Positions 1-5,993 of a stretch of 10,530 nucleotides of DNA are shown in pieces (within the stretch, counting starts at the first letter, position 1; each line of letters begins with the position of its first letter). This DNA is from an uncultured Eubacteriales bacterium (GTDB lineage: Bacteria; Bacillota; Clostridia; Oscillospirales; Oscillospiraceae). The stretch is taken from contig USIZ01000024.1 in assembly GCA_900554855.1 (NCBI GenBank), forward strand, positions 1 to 10,530, given 5' to 3'. The notes under the pieces are model-generated. The model was given only the letters and a program-made list of their open reading frames with translations. It was not told where the DNA came from and searched no databases. The position numbers were made by a program, and so were the translations under genes.

Positions 1-25
1 GTTCAGACGGTTGCTCTTCCGATCT
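1..25. other. Residual Illumina sequencing adapter
   Basis: These bases match the last 25 bases of the reverse complement of the standard TruSeq index-side adapter. Bases 1-9 (GTTCAGACG) and 12-25, including GCTCTTCCGATCT at 13-25, are identical. Bases 10-11 read GT where the adapter has TG, so 23 of 25 agree. On the minus strand the metG reading therefore runs directly into AGATCGGAAGAGC, the usual adapter read-through junction. The adapter sequence is recalled from general knowledge, not searched. This stretch should not be annotated as genome. Confidence 0.95.
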
Positions 26-194
26 TTCTGGCCGTGCTCGTGGCGCCGGTCAGGAACATCACGTCGTAGCCCTGAAGCCGCTTGTAGCGCGCCATGGCGT
101 CGGCGGCCACGGTGCAGTAGGTGTGGCCAATGTGCAGCTTGTCAGAGGGGTAGTAGATCGGCGTGGTGATATAGAATTTTTTCTTTTCTCCCAT
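26..194 (-). CDS. metG: Methionine--tRNA ligase, N-terminal fragment at contig edge
   Basis: This is the start of a class Ia aminoacyl-tRNA synthetase that charges tRNA-Met with methionine using ATP in the cytoplasm. The N-terminus reads MGEKKKFYITTPIYYPSDKL and is followed by the signature HIGH at residues 21-24, then a Rossmann-fold stretch ending in MFLTG. The ATG at 192-194 is preceded by AAGGAGG about 10 nt upstream. After MFLTG the family normally continues with T-D-E-H-G-Q-K. Here those residues appear only if one base is restored between 41 and 42; in the frame as given the peptide becomes ATSTARK and then adapter-derived residues. Only about 56 codons are genomic, and the anticodon-binding domain and KMSKS loop lie outside the window. 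The frameshift is most likely a read-end error. It has its own promoter at 255-283. Confidence 0.93.
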
Positions 195-216
195 GATATG
201 GGTTCCTCCTTGTACG

Positions 217-239
217 CTCCGCCCGAATGGAAGGCGGAG
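217..239 (-). other. Small hairpin in metG leader
   Basis: CTCCGCC (217-223) and GGCGGAG (233-239) form a 7-bp stem with a 9-nt loop inside the approximately 54-nt leader predicted for metG, ending about 22 nt before the ATG. There is no U-tract, so it does not look like an attenuator. The leader is too short for a T-box or SAM riboswitch. Confidence 0.45.
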
Positions 240-254
240 AGACTGATATCATAT

Positions 255-283
255 ATTATAAAACCAAAGCACCCGCTTGGCAA
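255..283 (-). promoter_or_regulatory. Sigma-A promoter of metG
   Basis: On the minus strand, -35 TTGCCA (278-283) and a perfect -10 TATAAT (255-260) are separated by 17 bp. The predicted start is near 248, giving a leader of about 54 nt before the ATG at 194. Confidence 0.8.
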
Positions 284-368
284 GTTTTTGCACCGTAAAA
301 TCCCGAACCCTGTCAGGCGCGTCGACTTTCGTCGAATCGACGGGGCCGCTTTGGTCACTTTTTTGCAT

Positions 369-446
369 TTCTCCACATCATGCACCGGATTATCCACACA
401 GACTTTTGCACCCGGGTGTGCATAAGTCTGTGCAAACTGTGGAAAA
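369..446. promoter_or_regulatory. Cluster of three DnaA-box-like 9-mers
   Basis: TTATCCACA at 390-398 is a perfect match to the bacterial DnaA-box consensus. TTCTCCACA at 369-377 has one mismatch, and TGTGGAAAA at 438-446 (TTTTCCACA on the minus strand) also has one mismatch. All three fall within 78 bp of otherwise non-coding DNA, 85 to 165 bp upstream of the metG -35 box. An AT-rich stretch lies at 246-263. The role is unproven: it could be DnaA-linked transcription control, a DnaA titration site, or chance. Confidence 0.5.
397..432. repeat. 36-nt imperfect inverted repeat
   Basis: CACAGACTT (397-405) pairs perfectly with AAGTCTGTG (424-432). After one mismatch, 407-411 pairs with 418-422, leaving a 6-nt loop, so 14 of 15 positions pair. 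It overlaps the last two bases of the perfect DnaA box. No U-tract follows on either strand, so it is not a terminator. It may be an operator or a cruciform. Confidence 0.6.
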
Positions 447-613
447 CACTCTGTTTCAAGGATTATAGGACTTGCAGGACGGCGCATACGGACTTTCATG
501 CGGTGGATGTTCGATGAATGTTCGATGTCAAACGGGTTTTGGAGAGGCCGGATCCTGCGATCGGCGCAGGGGTAAATCGGGGGTTGTGGAGCGAAAGGCC
601 GACCGCTATCATC

Positions 614-653
614 GAAAAAATCCCCCCTGACTGCCGAAGCGGTCAGGGGGGAT
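614..653 (-). terminator. Intrinsic terminator of the M23 peptidase gene
   Basis: Minus-strand ATCCCCCCTGAC (642-653) pairs with GTCAGGGGGGAT (620-631), a perfect 12-bp stem with a small loop, followed by a run of T (A-run at 615-620 on the plus strand). It begins about 14 nt after the stop codon. Confidence 0.93.
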
Positions 654-666
654 GCGATCATCCTGA

Positions 667-1674
667 TTACAGCTCGCTCAGATCCAGATATTCCATGGGA
701 TCGGAGGTGGCGGCGACGTAGAGTCCTTCAAAATTGCCCAGCCGCAGTTCAAAGTGGCAGTGAACGCCGGTGACGCGGCCGGTGGAGCCCATCTCGGCGA
801 TCTTCTCACCCTGCTCCACGGTGTCGCCCACGCTGACGCAGATGGCGGAGTTGTGGGCGTAGTAGGTGTGGGTGCCGTTGTCGTGCTCCACGACCACCAG
901 ATTGCCGTAGCCGCCCTTATCCCAGTCGGCGTAGACCACAGTACCGGCCCGGGCGGCGCAGATGTCGGAGCCGGCGGAACCGGCGATGTCAATGCCGGCG
1001 TGCTTGCGGCGGGCGCCGTTGATGGTGTCGATGCCGTAGCTGCCGGTGTAATTGCCATGGGCGGGCCAGATATACTCGGAGCGCTCCCTGGTGCCCACAT
1101 AGGTCACGGTGTCCTGAGCCTCCACGGTGGTGGTGGCGGCGCCGGTCTGCTTGCGCAGCTTCTCCACGCCGTTGACGCTGATCACGTCATAGGTGGTGAT
1201 CTGCTCCCCGGCATGGCCCTCGACGGTGTAGCTCTCGTCGGTATACAGGCTGTCGTCCTCCACGGTGACGGTCTGGCTGGGGATCTCGGTGACTTCGGTG
1301 ACGGAGGAGATGGTCTGCACCGCCAGCTTGTCCAGCACGGCGGATTTGGTGGACAGCGGCGTATCGACGGCATCCTTCACGAGGACGGACTCCTCGCGGC
1401 GGATCTGCACGGCGCTGAGCACCTTCAGGGTGGAGACGGAGTCGGTGCGGTAGGAGTCCACGGCATCCTCATAGAGCTGGGTCAGGGCGTCCTCATCCTT
1501 GGAGGCGGCCACGGCCTGGCCGTTGATGGAGAGCACCCACACGGGGGATGTGCCGACCGGGGCGGCCAGCGCGGTGCCGACGCTCAGAGCCAGGGTGCCG
1601 ATCACGGCGGCGCTCATCAGTATGAGCGTGCGTCCCTTCACCCGGCGGAAGATGGACTCCATTTTCTGCTGCAT
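667..1674 (-). CDS. G5 domain and M23 (LytM) zinc metallopeptidase, membrane-anchored or exported
   Basis: The predicted protein has 335 residues. An N-terminal basic segment and hydrophobic stretch (about residues 16-38) act as a signal or anchor. A central region (about 135-205) has the look of a G5 domain, with the typical YDV...VNGVE stretch. The C-terminus (about 220-325) is a LytM/M23 peptidase with HxxxD (H225, D229) and HxH (H305, H307) plus H274, the expected zinc and catalytic set. Enzymes of this family cut peptide cross-links of peptidoglycan outside the membrane. The ATG at 1672-1674 is chosen because AAAGGTG lies 10 nt upstream and the promoter at 1754-1782 excludes the longer in-frame start at 1782. 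It is a single gene with its own promoter and terminator. Whether it serves growth, division or sporulation (SpoIIQ-like roles are known for M23 proteins) cannot be read from the sequence. Confidence 0.92.
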   Translation of the reverse strand: MQQKMESIFRRVKGRTLILMSAAVIGTLALSVGTALAAPVGTSPVWVLSINGQAVAASKDEDALTQLYEDAVDSYRTDSVSTLKVLSAVQIRREESVLVKDAVDTPLSTKSAVLDKLAVQTISSVTEVTEIPSQTVTVEDDSLYTDESYTVEGHAGEQITTYDVISVNGVEKLRKQTGAATTTVEAQDTVTYVGTRERSEYIWPAHGNYTGSYGIDTINGARRKHAGIDIAGSAGSDICAARAGTVVYADWDKGGYGNLVVVEHDNGTHTYYAHNSAICVSVGDTVEQGEKIAEMGSTGRVTGVHCHFELRLGNFEGLYVAATSDPMEYLDLSEL

Positions 1675-1691
1675 CTCGATCGCGCACCTTT

Positions 1692-1763
1692 CTGTTACAA
1701 ACCGGCGGTAATTGAATACAAAACGAAAACAACTGTTACAAGTTGTTACAAAGATAGTAACAG
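1692..1763. promoter_or_regulatory. Repeated GTTACA sites at the M23 promoter
   Basis: The motif TGTTACA occurs on the plus strand at about 1693-1699, 1734-1740 and 1744-1750, with the last two exactly 10 bp apart. An inverted copy, GTAACA, lies at 1757-1762 and overlaps the -10 box. The core also forms a 7-bp inverted repeat (AACAACT and AGTTGTT on the minus strand, 1731-1750). The sites straddle the predicted transcription start near 1747. This layout fits a regulator binding on one face of the helix. Direct-repeat TGTAA sites recall WalR/PhoB-type response regulators, but the WalR spacing is usually 11 bp. Confidence 0.45.
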
Positions 1764-1782
1764 AAATGTCCGCGCTTGTCAA
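1754..1782 (-). promoter_or_regulatory. Sigma-A promoter of the M23 peptidase gene
   Basis: On the minus strand, perfect -35 TTGACA (1777-1782) and -10 TACTAT (1754-1759) are separated by 17 bp. TG one base before the -10 adds an extended -10. The start is predicted near 1747, about 73 nt upstream of the chosen ATG. Confidence 0.9.
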
Positions 1783-1924
1783 CCGCTATATGTGGGTTTC
1801 TGCCGGATTTGTTCCTCACATCGCCACAAAATAGGGGATGCAGACCGGATTTCATGGGATTTTTGCGGTTACAAAGCGTGGCAATCGGCGATGGGCGGCA
1901 GTCTGCTTTTCTCTCACTCCACCC

Positions 1925-1966
1925 ACAAATAAAGCCCCGGCCGCTGAGCAAAACAGCGACCGGGGG
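1925..1966 (-). terminator. Intrinsic terminator of pyrG
   Basis: Minus-strand CCCCGGTCGCTG (1954-1965) pairs with CAGCGGCCGGGG (1935-1946), giving 12 pairs with one G-T wobble and a 7-nt loop. CTTTATTTG follows. It lies about 17 nt after the pyrG stop. Confidence 0.88.
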
Positions 1967-1982
1967 TGAAACCGTGATTCAA

Positions 1983-3593
1983 TTAACCCTTGTGATAGGA
2001 CTTGGCGGCCTTGATGAACTCCCGGAACAGGGGCTGGGCCTTGTTGGGGCGGCTCTTGAACTCGGGGTGGAACTGGGCGCCCACGAACCAGGGGTGGTCG
2101 GCAACTTCCACGATCTCCACCAGCCGTTCGTTGGGGCTGACGCCGGCGAGGATCAGGCCGGCGGCCTCCAGCTGCTCGCGGTAGAGGTTGTTGAACTCAT
2201 AGCGGTGGCGGTGGCGCTCGTAGATGACTTCCTCCTGATAGGCCTCATAGCTGCGGGTATCGGTGCGGGTCAGCTTGCAGGGATACGCACCCAGACGCAT
2301 GGTGCCGCCCTTGTCGGTGATGTCCTTCTGCTCGGGCATCAAGTCGATGACCGGGTTGGGGCCGTTCTCGACGAACTCACCGGAGTGGGCGTCGGCCAGA
2401 CCCAGGACGTGGCGGGCGTACTCCACAACGGCCATCTGCATACCGAGGCAGATGCCGAACATGGGCACCTTGTTGACGCGGGCCCAGTAGATGGAGGAGA
2501 TCATGCCCTCAATGCCGCGGTCGCCGAAACCACCGGGCACGATGACGCCGTCCACGCCGCCGAGCATCTCCTCGGCGTTGTCGTCGGTGACCAGCTCGGA
2601 GTCCACCCAGCGGATCTTGACCTTCACGTCGTTTTCGATGCCGCCGTGGGTCAGCGCCTCAACGACGGAGAGGTAGGCGTCGTGCAGAGCGACGTACTTG
2701 CCCACCAGCGCGATCTCCACCGTGTCGGAAGCGGCCTTGGCACGCTCCACCATCTGGGCCCATGCGGTCAGGTCGGGCTTGGGGCAGTCCAGACCGAGGC
2801 GCTTGACCACCACATCGGCCAGACCCTCCTGCTCCAGCATGAGGGGGACCTCATAGAGGATGGGGGCGGTCAGGTTGGAGATGGCGTTCTCGGGGGGGAT
2901 GTTGCAGAACATGGAGATCTTGCGGCGGATGTCCTCGGTCAGGGGCTGATCGGCGCGGCAGACGATCACGTCGGGCTGGATGCCGATGCTCAGCAGCTCC
3001 TTGCAGGAGTGCTGGGTGGGCTTGCTCTTCAGCTCGCCGGAGCCGGGGATGCTGACCACCAGAGAGACGTGGACGTACATGACGTCCTCCCGGGGCAGCT
3101 CGCGGCCCACCTGACGGATGGCCTCCAGGAAGGGCTGGCTTTCGATGTCGCCCACGGTGCCGCCGACCTCGGTGATGCACACGTCCACATTGCTGGTCTT
3201 GCCCATGCGGTAAATGCGCTCTTTGATCTCGTTGGTGATGTGGGGGATGACCTGAATGGTGCCGCCGAGGTACTCGCCCTGACGCTCCCGGTTCAGCACG
3301 TTCCAGTAGACCTTACCGGAGGTGACGGAGGAGTTGACGGTCAGGTTCTCATCGGTGAAGCGCTCGTAGTGACCCAGATCCAGGTCGGTCTCCGCCCCGT
3401 CGTCGGTGACGAACACCTCGCCGTGCTGATAGGGGCTCATGGTGCCCGGGTCCACGTTCAGGTAGGGATCCAGCTTCTGGTTGGTCACCTTCAGGCCGCG
3501 CTCCTTCAGCAGACGGCCCAGAGAAGCAGCGGTGATGCCCTTGCCAAGGCCGGAAACCACGCCGCCGGTGACAAAAATGTATTTCACAGACAT
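1983..3593 (-). CDS. pyrG: CTP synthase (glutamine-hydrolysing)
   Basis: CTP synthase converts UTP to CTP using ATP and ammonia released from glutamine, the last step of pyrimidine nucleotide synthesis. The 536-residue product is full length for the family. The N-terminal amidoligase domain starts MSVKYIFVTGG and carries the P-loop VSGLGKG (13-19), the NVDPGTMSPYQHGEVFV region and the EVGGTVGDIES block (142-152). The C-terminal class I glutamine amidotransferase domain has PGGFGDRG (353-360), the nucleophile Cys382 in FGICLGMQ, and His509/Glu511 in QFHPEF, so the catalytic triad is intact. The ATG at 3591-3593 has AGAAGGAGG 7 nt upstream. The longer in-frame start at 3683 is upstream of the promoter and is rejected. 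No G-run at the predicted start is seen, so reiterative-transcription attenuation as known for Bacillus subtilis pyrG is not supported. Confidence 0.98.
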   Translation of the reverse strand: MSVKYIFVTGGVVSGLGKGITAASLGRLLKERGLKVTNQKLDPYLNVDPGTMSPYQHGEVFVTDDGAETDLDLGHYERFTDENLTVNSSVTSGKVYWNVLNRERQGEYLGGTIQVIPHITNEIKERIYRMGKTSNVDVCITEVGGTVGDIESQPFLEAIRQVGRELPREDVMYVHVSLVVSIPGSGELKSKPTQHSCKELLSIGIQPDVIVCRADQPLTEDIRRKISMFCNIPPENAISNLTAPILYEVPLMLEQEGLADVVVKRLGLDCPKPDLTAWAQMVERAKAASDTVEIALVGKYVALHDAYLSVVEALTHGGIENDVKVKIRWVDSELVTDDNAEEMLGGVDGVIVPGGFGDRGIEGMISSIYWARVNKVPMFGICLGMQMAVVEYARHVLGLADAHSGEFVENGPNPVIDLMPEQKDITDKGGTMRLGAYPCKLTRTDTRSYEAYQEEVIYERHRHRYEFNNLYREQLEAAGLILAGVSPNERLVEIVEVADHPWFVGAQFHPEFKSRPNKAQPLFREFIKAAKSYHKG

Positions 3594-3620
3594 GGGAAAG
3601 CCTCCTTCTGACAAAAATCC

Positions 3621-3636
3621 AATAGTTAATACTATT
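3621..3636. promoter_or_regulatory. Hyphenated palindrome at the pyrG transcription start
   Basis: AATAGT and ACTATT form 6-bp arms around a 4-bp centre. The element overlaps the downstream half of the pyrG -10 box (3634-3639) and the predicted start near 3627. This is a position where a repressor would block transcription. The low GC content of the arms makes chance possible. Confidence 0.4.
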
Positions 3637-3662
3637 TTATCAGTTTGCCCCGCCCGCGTCAA
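3634..3662 (-). promoter_or_regulatory. Sigma-A promoter of pyrG
   Basis: On the minus strand, -35 TTGACG (3657-3662) and -10 TAAAAT (3634-3639) are separated by 17 bp, with a TGA extended -10. The predicted start is near 3627, leaving a short leader of about 33 nt. Confidence 0.85.
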
Positions 3663-3808
3663 TGGATTCCGCGGGGAAAACAACGGGCTTTTCCGATTTG
3701 GAAGGACTGCCCGCAGACAATAGAAAATTCAGCCTGCTTTTGGCGGATTTGTCCCGCCCGCGTCCGTCCGGGGCGCACATGGCTCTTCCGCTGCGCCGGG
3801 GAGCGCCG

Positions 3809-4456
3809 TCACCCCAGCAGGATCTTCCTCAGCTGGGGCACATCGGCGGCGATCTCTGCCGCTCCGGCGCGCTCCAGCTCCGGCCGGTCGCCATAGCCGA
3901 ACAGGACGCCCACGCAGGCGAGGCCCACGGCTTCGGCGCCCAGCACGTCGTGCTCCCGGTCGCCCACCATGACGACCCGTTCCGAGGGGGCGATGTGCAG
4001 CGACTCCAGCGCGTACTTCAGGACGTCCGCCTTGGCCACCCGGGCGGAGTCCATGGTGGAACCGGCGACAAAATCGAAGTATTGGCGCAGCGCAAAGTGC
4101 TTCAGGATCCGTTCGGCGAACTCCTCCGGCTTGGAGGTGCCCAGCACCAGCGTTTTCCCCGCCGCCTTCAGCTCGGCGAGCAGCGCCGGAATGCCGTCAT
4201 ACACCCGGTTCTCCCAGATGCCCCGGTCCCGGTAATATTCTCGATAGGCCTCCACCGCCGCAAGGCCGCCTGCGCGGTCGAACCCGTAGTACTTCATAAA
4301 GGACTCGTAGAGGGGCGGGCCGATGAATTTGTAGAGCGCGCGCCGGTCGGGCACCTCAATGCCGAACTTGCGCAGAGCATAGGCCACCGAATTGGTGATG
4401 CCCTCTCCGGGATCGGTCAGGGTGCCGTCCAGATCGAACAGGATCACATCATACAT
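3809..4456 (-). CDS. HAD-superfamily phosphatase, phosphoglycolate-phosphatase-like
   Basis: The predicted product is 215 residues, a usual size for subfamily IA HAD hydrolases. Motif I is DLDGT with the nucleophile Asp8 and acid/base Asp10. Motif II is LGTSKP (Thr107), motif III is Lys142, and motif IV is GDREHD (Asp166, Asp170). The cap domain carries FIGPPLYESF (44-53), typical of Gph-like members. Such enzymes remove phosphate from small sugar phosphates, phosphoglycolate or nucleotides. The true substrate cannot be told from sequence. The ATG at 4454-4456 has AAGGAG 9 nt upstream; the longer in-frame start at 4516 is upstream of the predicted transcript start. No clear terminator follows, so some read-through toward pyrG, 215 bp downstream, is possible. 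Confidence 0.9.
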   Translation of the reverse strand: MYDVILFDLDGTLTDPGEGITNSVAYALRKFGIEVPDRRALYKFIGPPLYESFMKYYGFDRAGGLAAVEAYREYYRDRGIWENRVYDGIPALLAELKAAGKTLVLGTSKPEEFAERILKHFALRQYFDFVAGSTMDSARVAKADVLKYALESLHIAPSERVVMVGDREHDVLGAEAVGLACVGVLFGYGDRPELERAGAAEIAADVPQLRKILLG

Positions 4457-4487
4457 TGTTGTTTTCTCCTTGGCTGTTGATAGCGCC

Positions 4488-4516
4488 ATTGTAGCATGAT
4501 TTGCGTGCTCTGGCAA
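4488..4516 (-). promoter_or_regulatory. Sigma-A promoter of the HAD phosphatase gene
   Basis: On the minus strand, -35 TTGCCA (4511-4516) and -10 TACAAT (4488-4493) are separated by 17 bp, with TGC giving an extended -10. The predicted start is near 4481, 25 nt before the ATG. Confidence 0.82.
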
Positions 4517-4537
4517 AAGAAAGCCGGACCGCAGATG

Positions 4538-4577
4538 AAAAAATCCCCCGCCCCGGCGTAAAAGGCCGGAACGGGGG
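4538..4577 (-). terminator. Intrinsic terminator of the deacetylase gene
   Basis: Minus-strand CCCCCGTTCCGGC (4565-4577) pairs with GCCGGGGCGGGGG (4545-4557), 13 pairs including two G-T wobbles, with a 7-nt loop. ATTTTTT follows (4538-4544). It starts about 19 nt after the stop codon. Confidence 0.93.
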
Positions 4578-4595
4578 CGTTTATTGGGTAAGGAA

Positions 4596-5993
4596 TCACT
4601 TGCGCTGGCTGTACAGATTGCCGGGGGTCACGCCGCCGGTATTGTAGCTGAGCAGTTCGGAGACGGTGACCAGCTGATAGCCCTGGTCGATGAGCTCCGG
4701 AATGACCCGGTCCATGGCGTTGGCCGTGGACTCATAGAGGTCGTGGCAGAGGACGATGCCGCCGTCCGCAGCCTGAGACATGATGGCGTTATAGGTGCTG
4801 TCCGTATCCCGGGTCTTCCAGTCCAGCGTGTCAATGGACCAGTTGACCAGGATATAGCCCAGCTGGCCGGCCACCTGCTTGACCGTGTCGTCACAGGCGC
4901 CGCCGGGCGGGCGCACCGCCGCGCAGGTGCCGCCGGCATACTCCTTCACCGCGTCCGCCGTCCGGGTGATCTGGGAGGCGATCTCCTCGGGCTGGAGCAC
5001 CGTCAGCTTGGCGTGCTCCCAGGTGTGGATGCCGATCTCATTGCCCAGCGCCACCGCCCGCTTGGCGGTGTCCGCATAGCTGCTGACCCGGTTGCCCACC
5101 ACGAAGAAGGTGGCCCGGACGTCGTACTCCTCCAGCAGGTCGAGGATGTGGGAGGTGTTCTGGCTGGGGCCGTCGTCAAAGGTGAGGGCGATCATGGGCT
5201 TGCTGGGGTCGATCGTGCGGGGGGGCTTGGGAATGGCCAGCATCCCCCGCAGCTGAGCATAGGTGAACTCAACGGCCTGCTCCCCGTCCAGATAGAGCCG
5301 CAGCCCGGCGGCGGTCAGCAGCCAGTTGTCGAAGAGGTCGGTCCGGGTGGAGTCCAGCCCGGCATCGGCGCACAGCTGGCGGATGGCGGTCTCGCCGCCG
5401 TCCTTGAGCAGATCCTTGAACACCAGCAGCTTGCCCGTCTCCCGATCGGCATTGAACGTGGCCGTTTTCGTCGCGGGCAGGGCGCTGTGGGAGTGGTTCA
5501 TGCTGGCAGTGGCCACAAGGCTGACCACCCGGGCGTTGACGTTGAAGCTGTCGTAGCTGGCGGCCAGAGACACGGCCACCCCGCTGCCGCCCTGCTCGTT
5601 CTGGTAGTCCGCGGCGGTCTGCTTCGCCCAGTCGAGGAAGGCGTTGTCCAGCGCGTCGATGTCGCCGTCCGGATAGTTCAGGCGCAGCTTGATGTTGTTC
5701 TCATCGCTGTCAAAGTTCGTGCAGGTGCCGTACTCCTGGGTGTGGACGGTAGTGAGCACGGCGGCGTTCGCATCGTCGTCGGCAGTGCCCGCGCCCTCAG
5801 CGGAAGCGGAGTCCTGCGCGGCGCCGCCGGAGAGGGCGGGCTTTTTCTCCTCCTCGCCGGAAGAGGACGCGGAGGCGCCGGCAGCGCTGCCGGAGGCGCT
5901 TTCGGAGCCGGTGCTTGTCTGGCCGCAGCCGGACAGCGCCGCAATGGAAAAAATCAGGGCCAGTGCCAGGCCCAGACTCAAAAATCGTTTCAT
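4596..5993 (-). CDS. Lipoprotein polysaccharide deacetylase (NodB fold, PdaC-like layout)
   Basis: The predicted product has 465 residues. The N-terminus has a lipoprotein signal with lipobox LSGC and Cys23, followed by a Ser/Ala/Gly/Glu-rich linker (about 24-78) suited to spanning the wall. A middle region (about 80-250) resembles the DUF3298/DUF4163-type domain found before the catalytic domain in Bacillus subtilis PdaC; this is a resemblance by eye. The C-terminal NodB domain shows TFDDGP (Asp273 catalytic, Asp274 metal), HTWEH (His323, His327 metal), RPPGG (361-365), DTLDW (388-392) and the LCH motif (His417). The full carbohydrate esterase 4 set is intact. It probably removes acetyl groups from peptidoglycan sugars at the cell surface, giving lysozyme resistance or wall maturation. 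The ribosome binding site is poor: AAGGGAG lies 14 nt from the ATG. Confidence 0.92.
   Translation of the reverse strand: MKRFLSLGLALALIFSIAALSGCGQTSTGSESASGSAAGASASSSGEEEKKPALSGGAAQDSASAEGAGTADDDANAAVLTTVHTQEYGTCTNFDSDENNIKLRLNYPDGDIDALDNAFLDWAKQTAADYQNEQGGSGVAVSLAASYDSFNVNARVVSLVATASMNHSHSALPATKTATFNADRETGKLLVFKDLLKDGGETAIRQLCADAGLDSTRTDLFDNWLLTAAGLRLYLDGEQAVEFTYAQLRGMLAIPKPPRTIDPSKPMIALTFDDGPSQNTSHILDLLEEYDVRATFFVVGNRVSSYADTAKRAVALGNEIGIHTWEHAKLTVLQPEEIASQITRTADAVKEYAGGTCAAVRPPGGACDDTVKQVAGQLGYILVNWSIDTLDWKTRDTDSTYNAIMSQAADGGIVLCHDLYESTANAMDRVIPELIDQGYQLVTVSELLSYNTGGVTPGNLYSQRK

Larger units (their letters stand above)
195..666. other. Intergenic region between metG and the M23 peptidase gene
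   Basis: This stretch of about 470 bp has no convincing gene. From the metG side it holds the metG leader with a small hairpin (217-239), the metG promoter (255-283), a motif array built on CGTCGA (320-342), three DnaA-box-like sites (369-446) partly overlapped by a 36-nt inverted repeat (397-432), a tandem pair of ATGTTCGATG (507-527), and the M23 terminator (614-653). Short open frames crossing it have no ribosome binding site and no recognisable protein character. No promoter other than that of metG was seen. Confidence 0.7.

Noticed and set aside
195..248. Riboswitch or T-box in the metG leader
   Set aside because: The predicted leader is only about 54 nt, with one 7-bp hairpin and no terminator or specifier loop.
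507..527. LexA (SOS) operator from the CGAAC elements
   Set aside because: LexA sites of Gram-positive bacteria are inverted repeats (GAAC...GTTC). Here the elements are direct repeats.
326..532. Spo0A boxes (CGTCGAA at 330-336, TGTCAAA at 526-532)
   Set aside because: These are only short partial matches to the 7-bp consensus. Such matches are expected by chance, and neither is placed next to a sporulation promoter.
754..1932. 392-codon open frame on the plus strand opposite the M23 gene
   Set aside because: Its composition is dominated by G, H, V and A, it has no domain and it crosses the M23 promoter. It is a shadow of the peptidase gene.
1776..3611. 611-codon open frame on the plus strand opposite pyrG
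   Set aside because: It is an antisense shadow of the GC-rich pyrG codons. The product is a low-complexity mix of G, A, V, L, D and H with no domain, while the opposite strand encodes a complete CTP synthase.
3743..3797. Terminator of the HAD phosphatase gene
   Set aside because: Only a 6-bp stem with a 14-nt loop (3772-3777 with 3792-3797) is present, and no U-tract follows on the minus strand.
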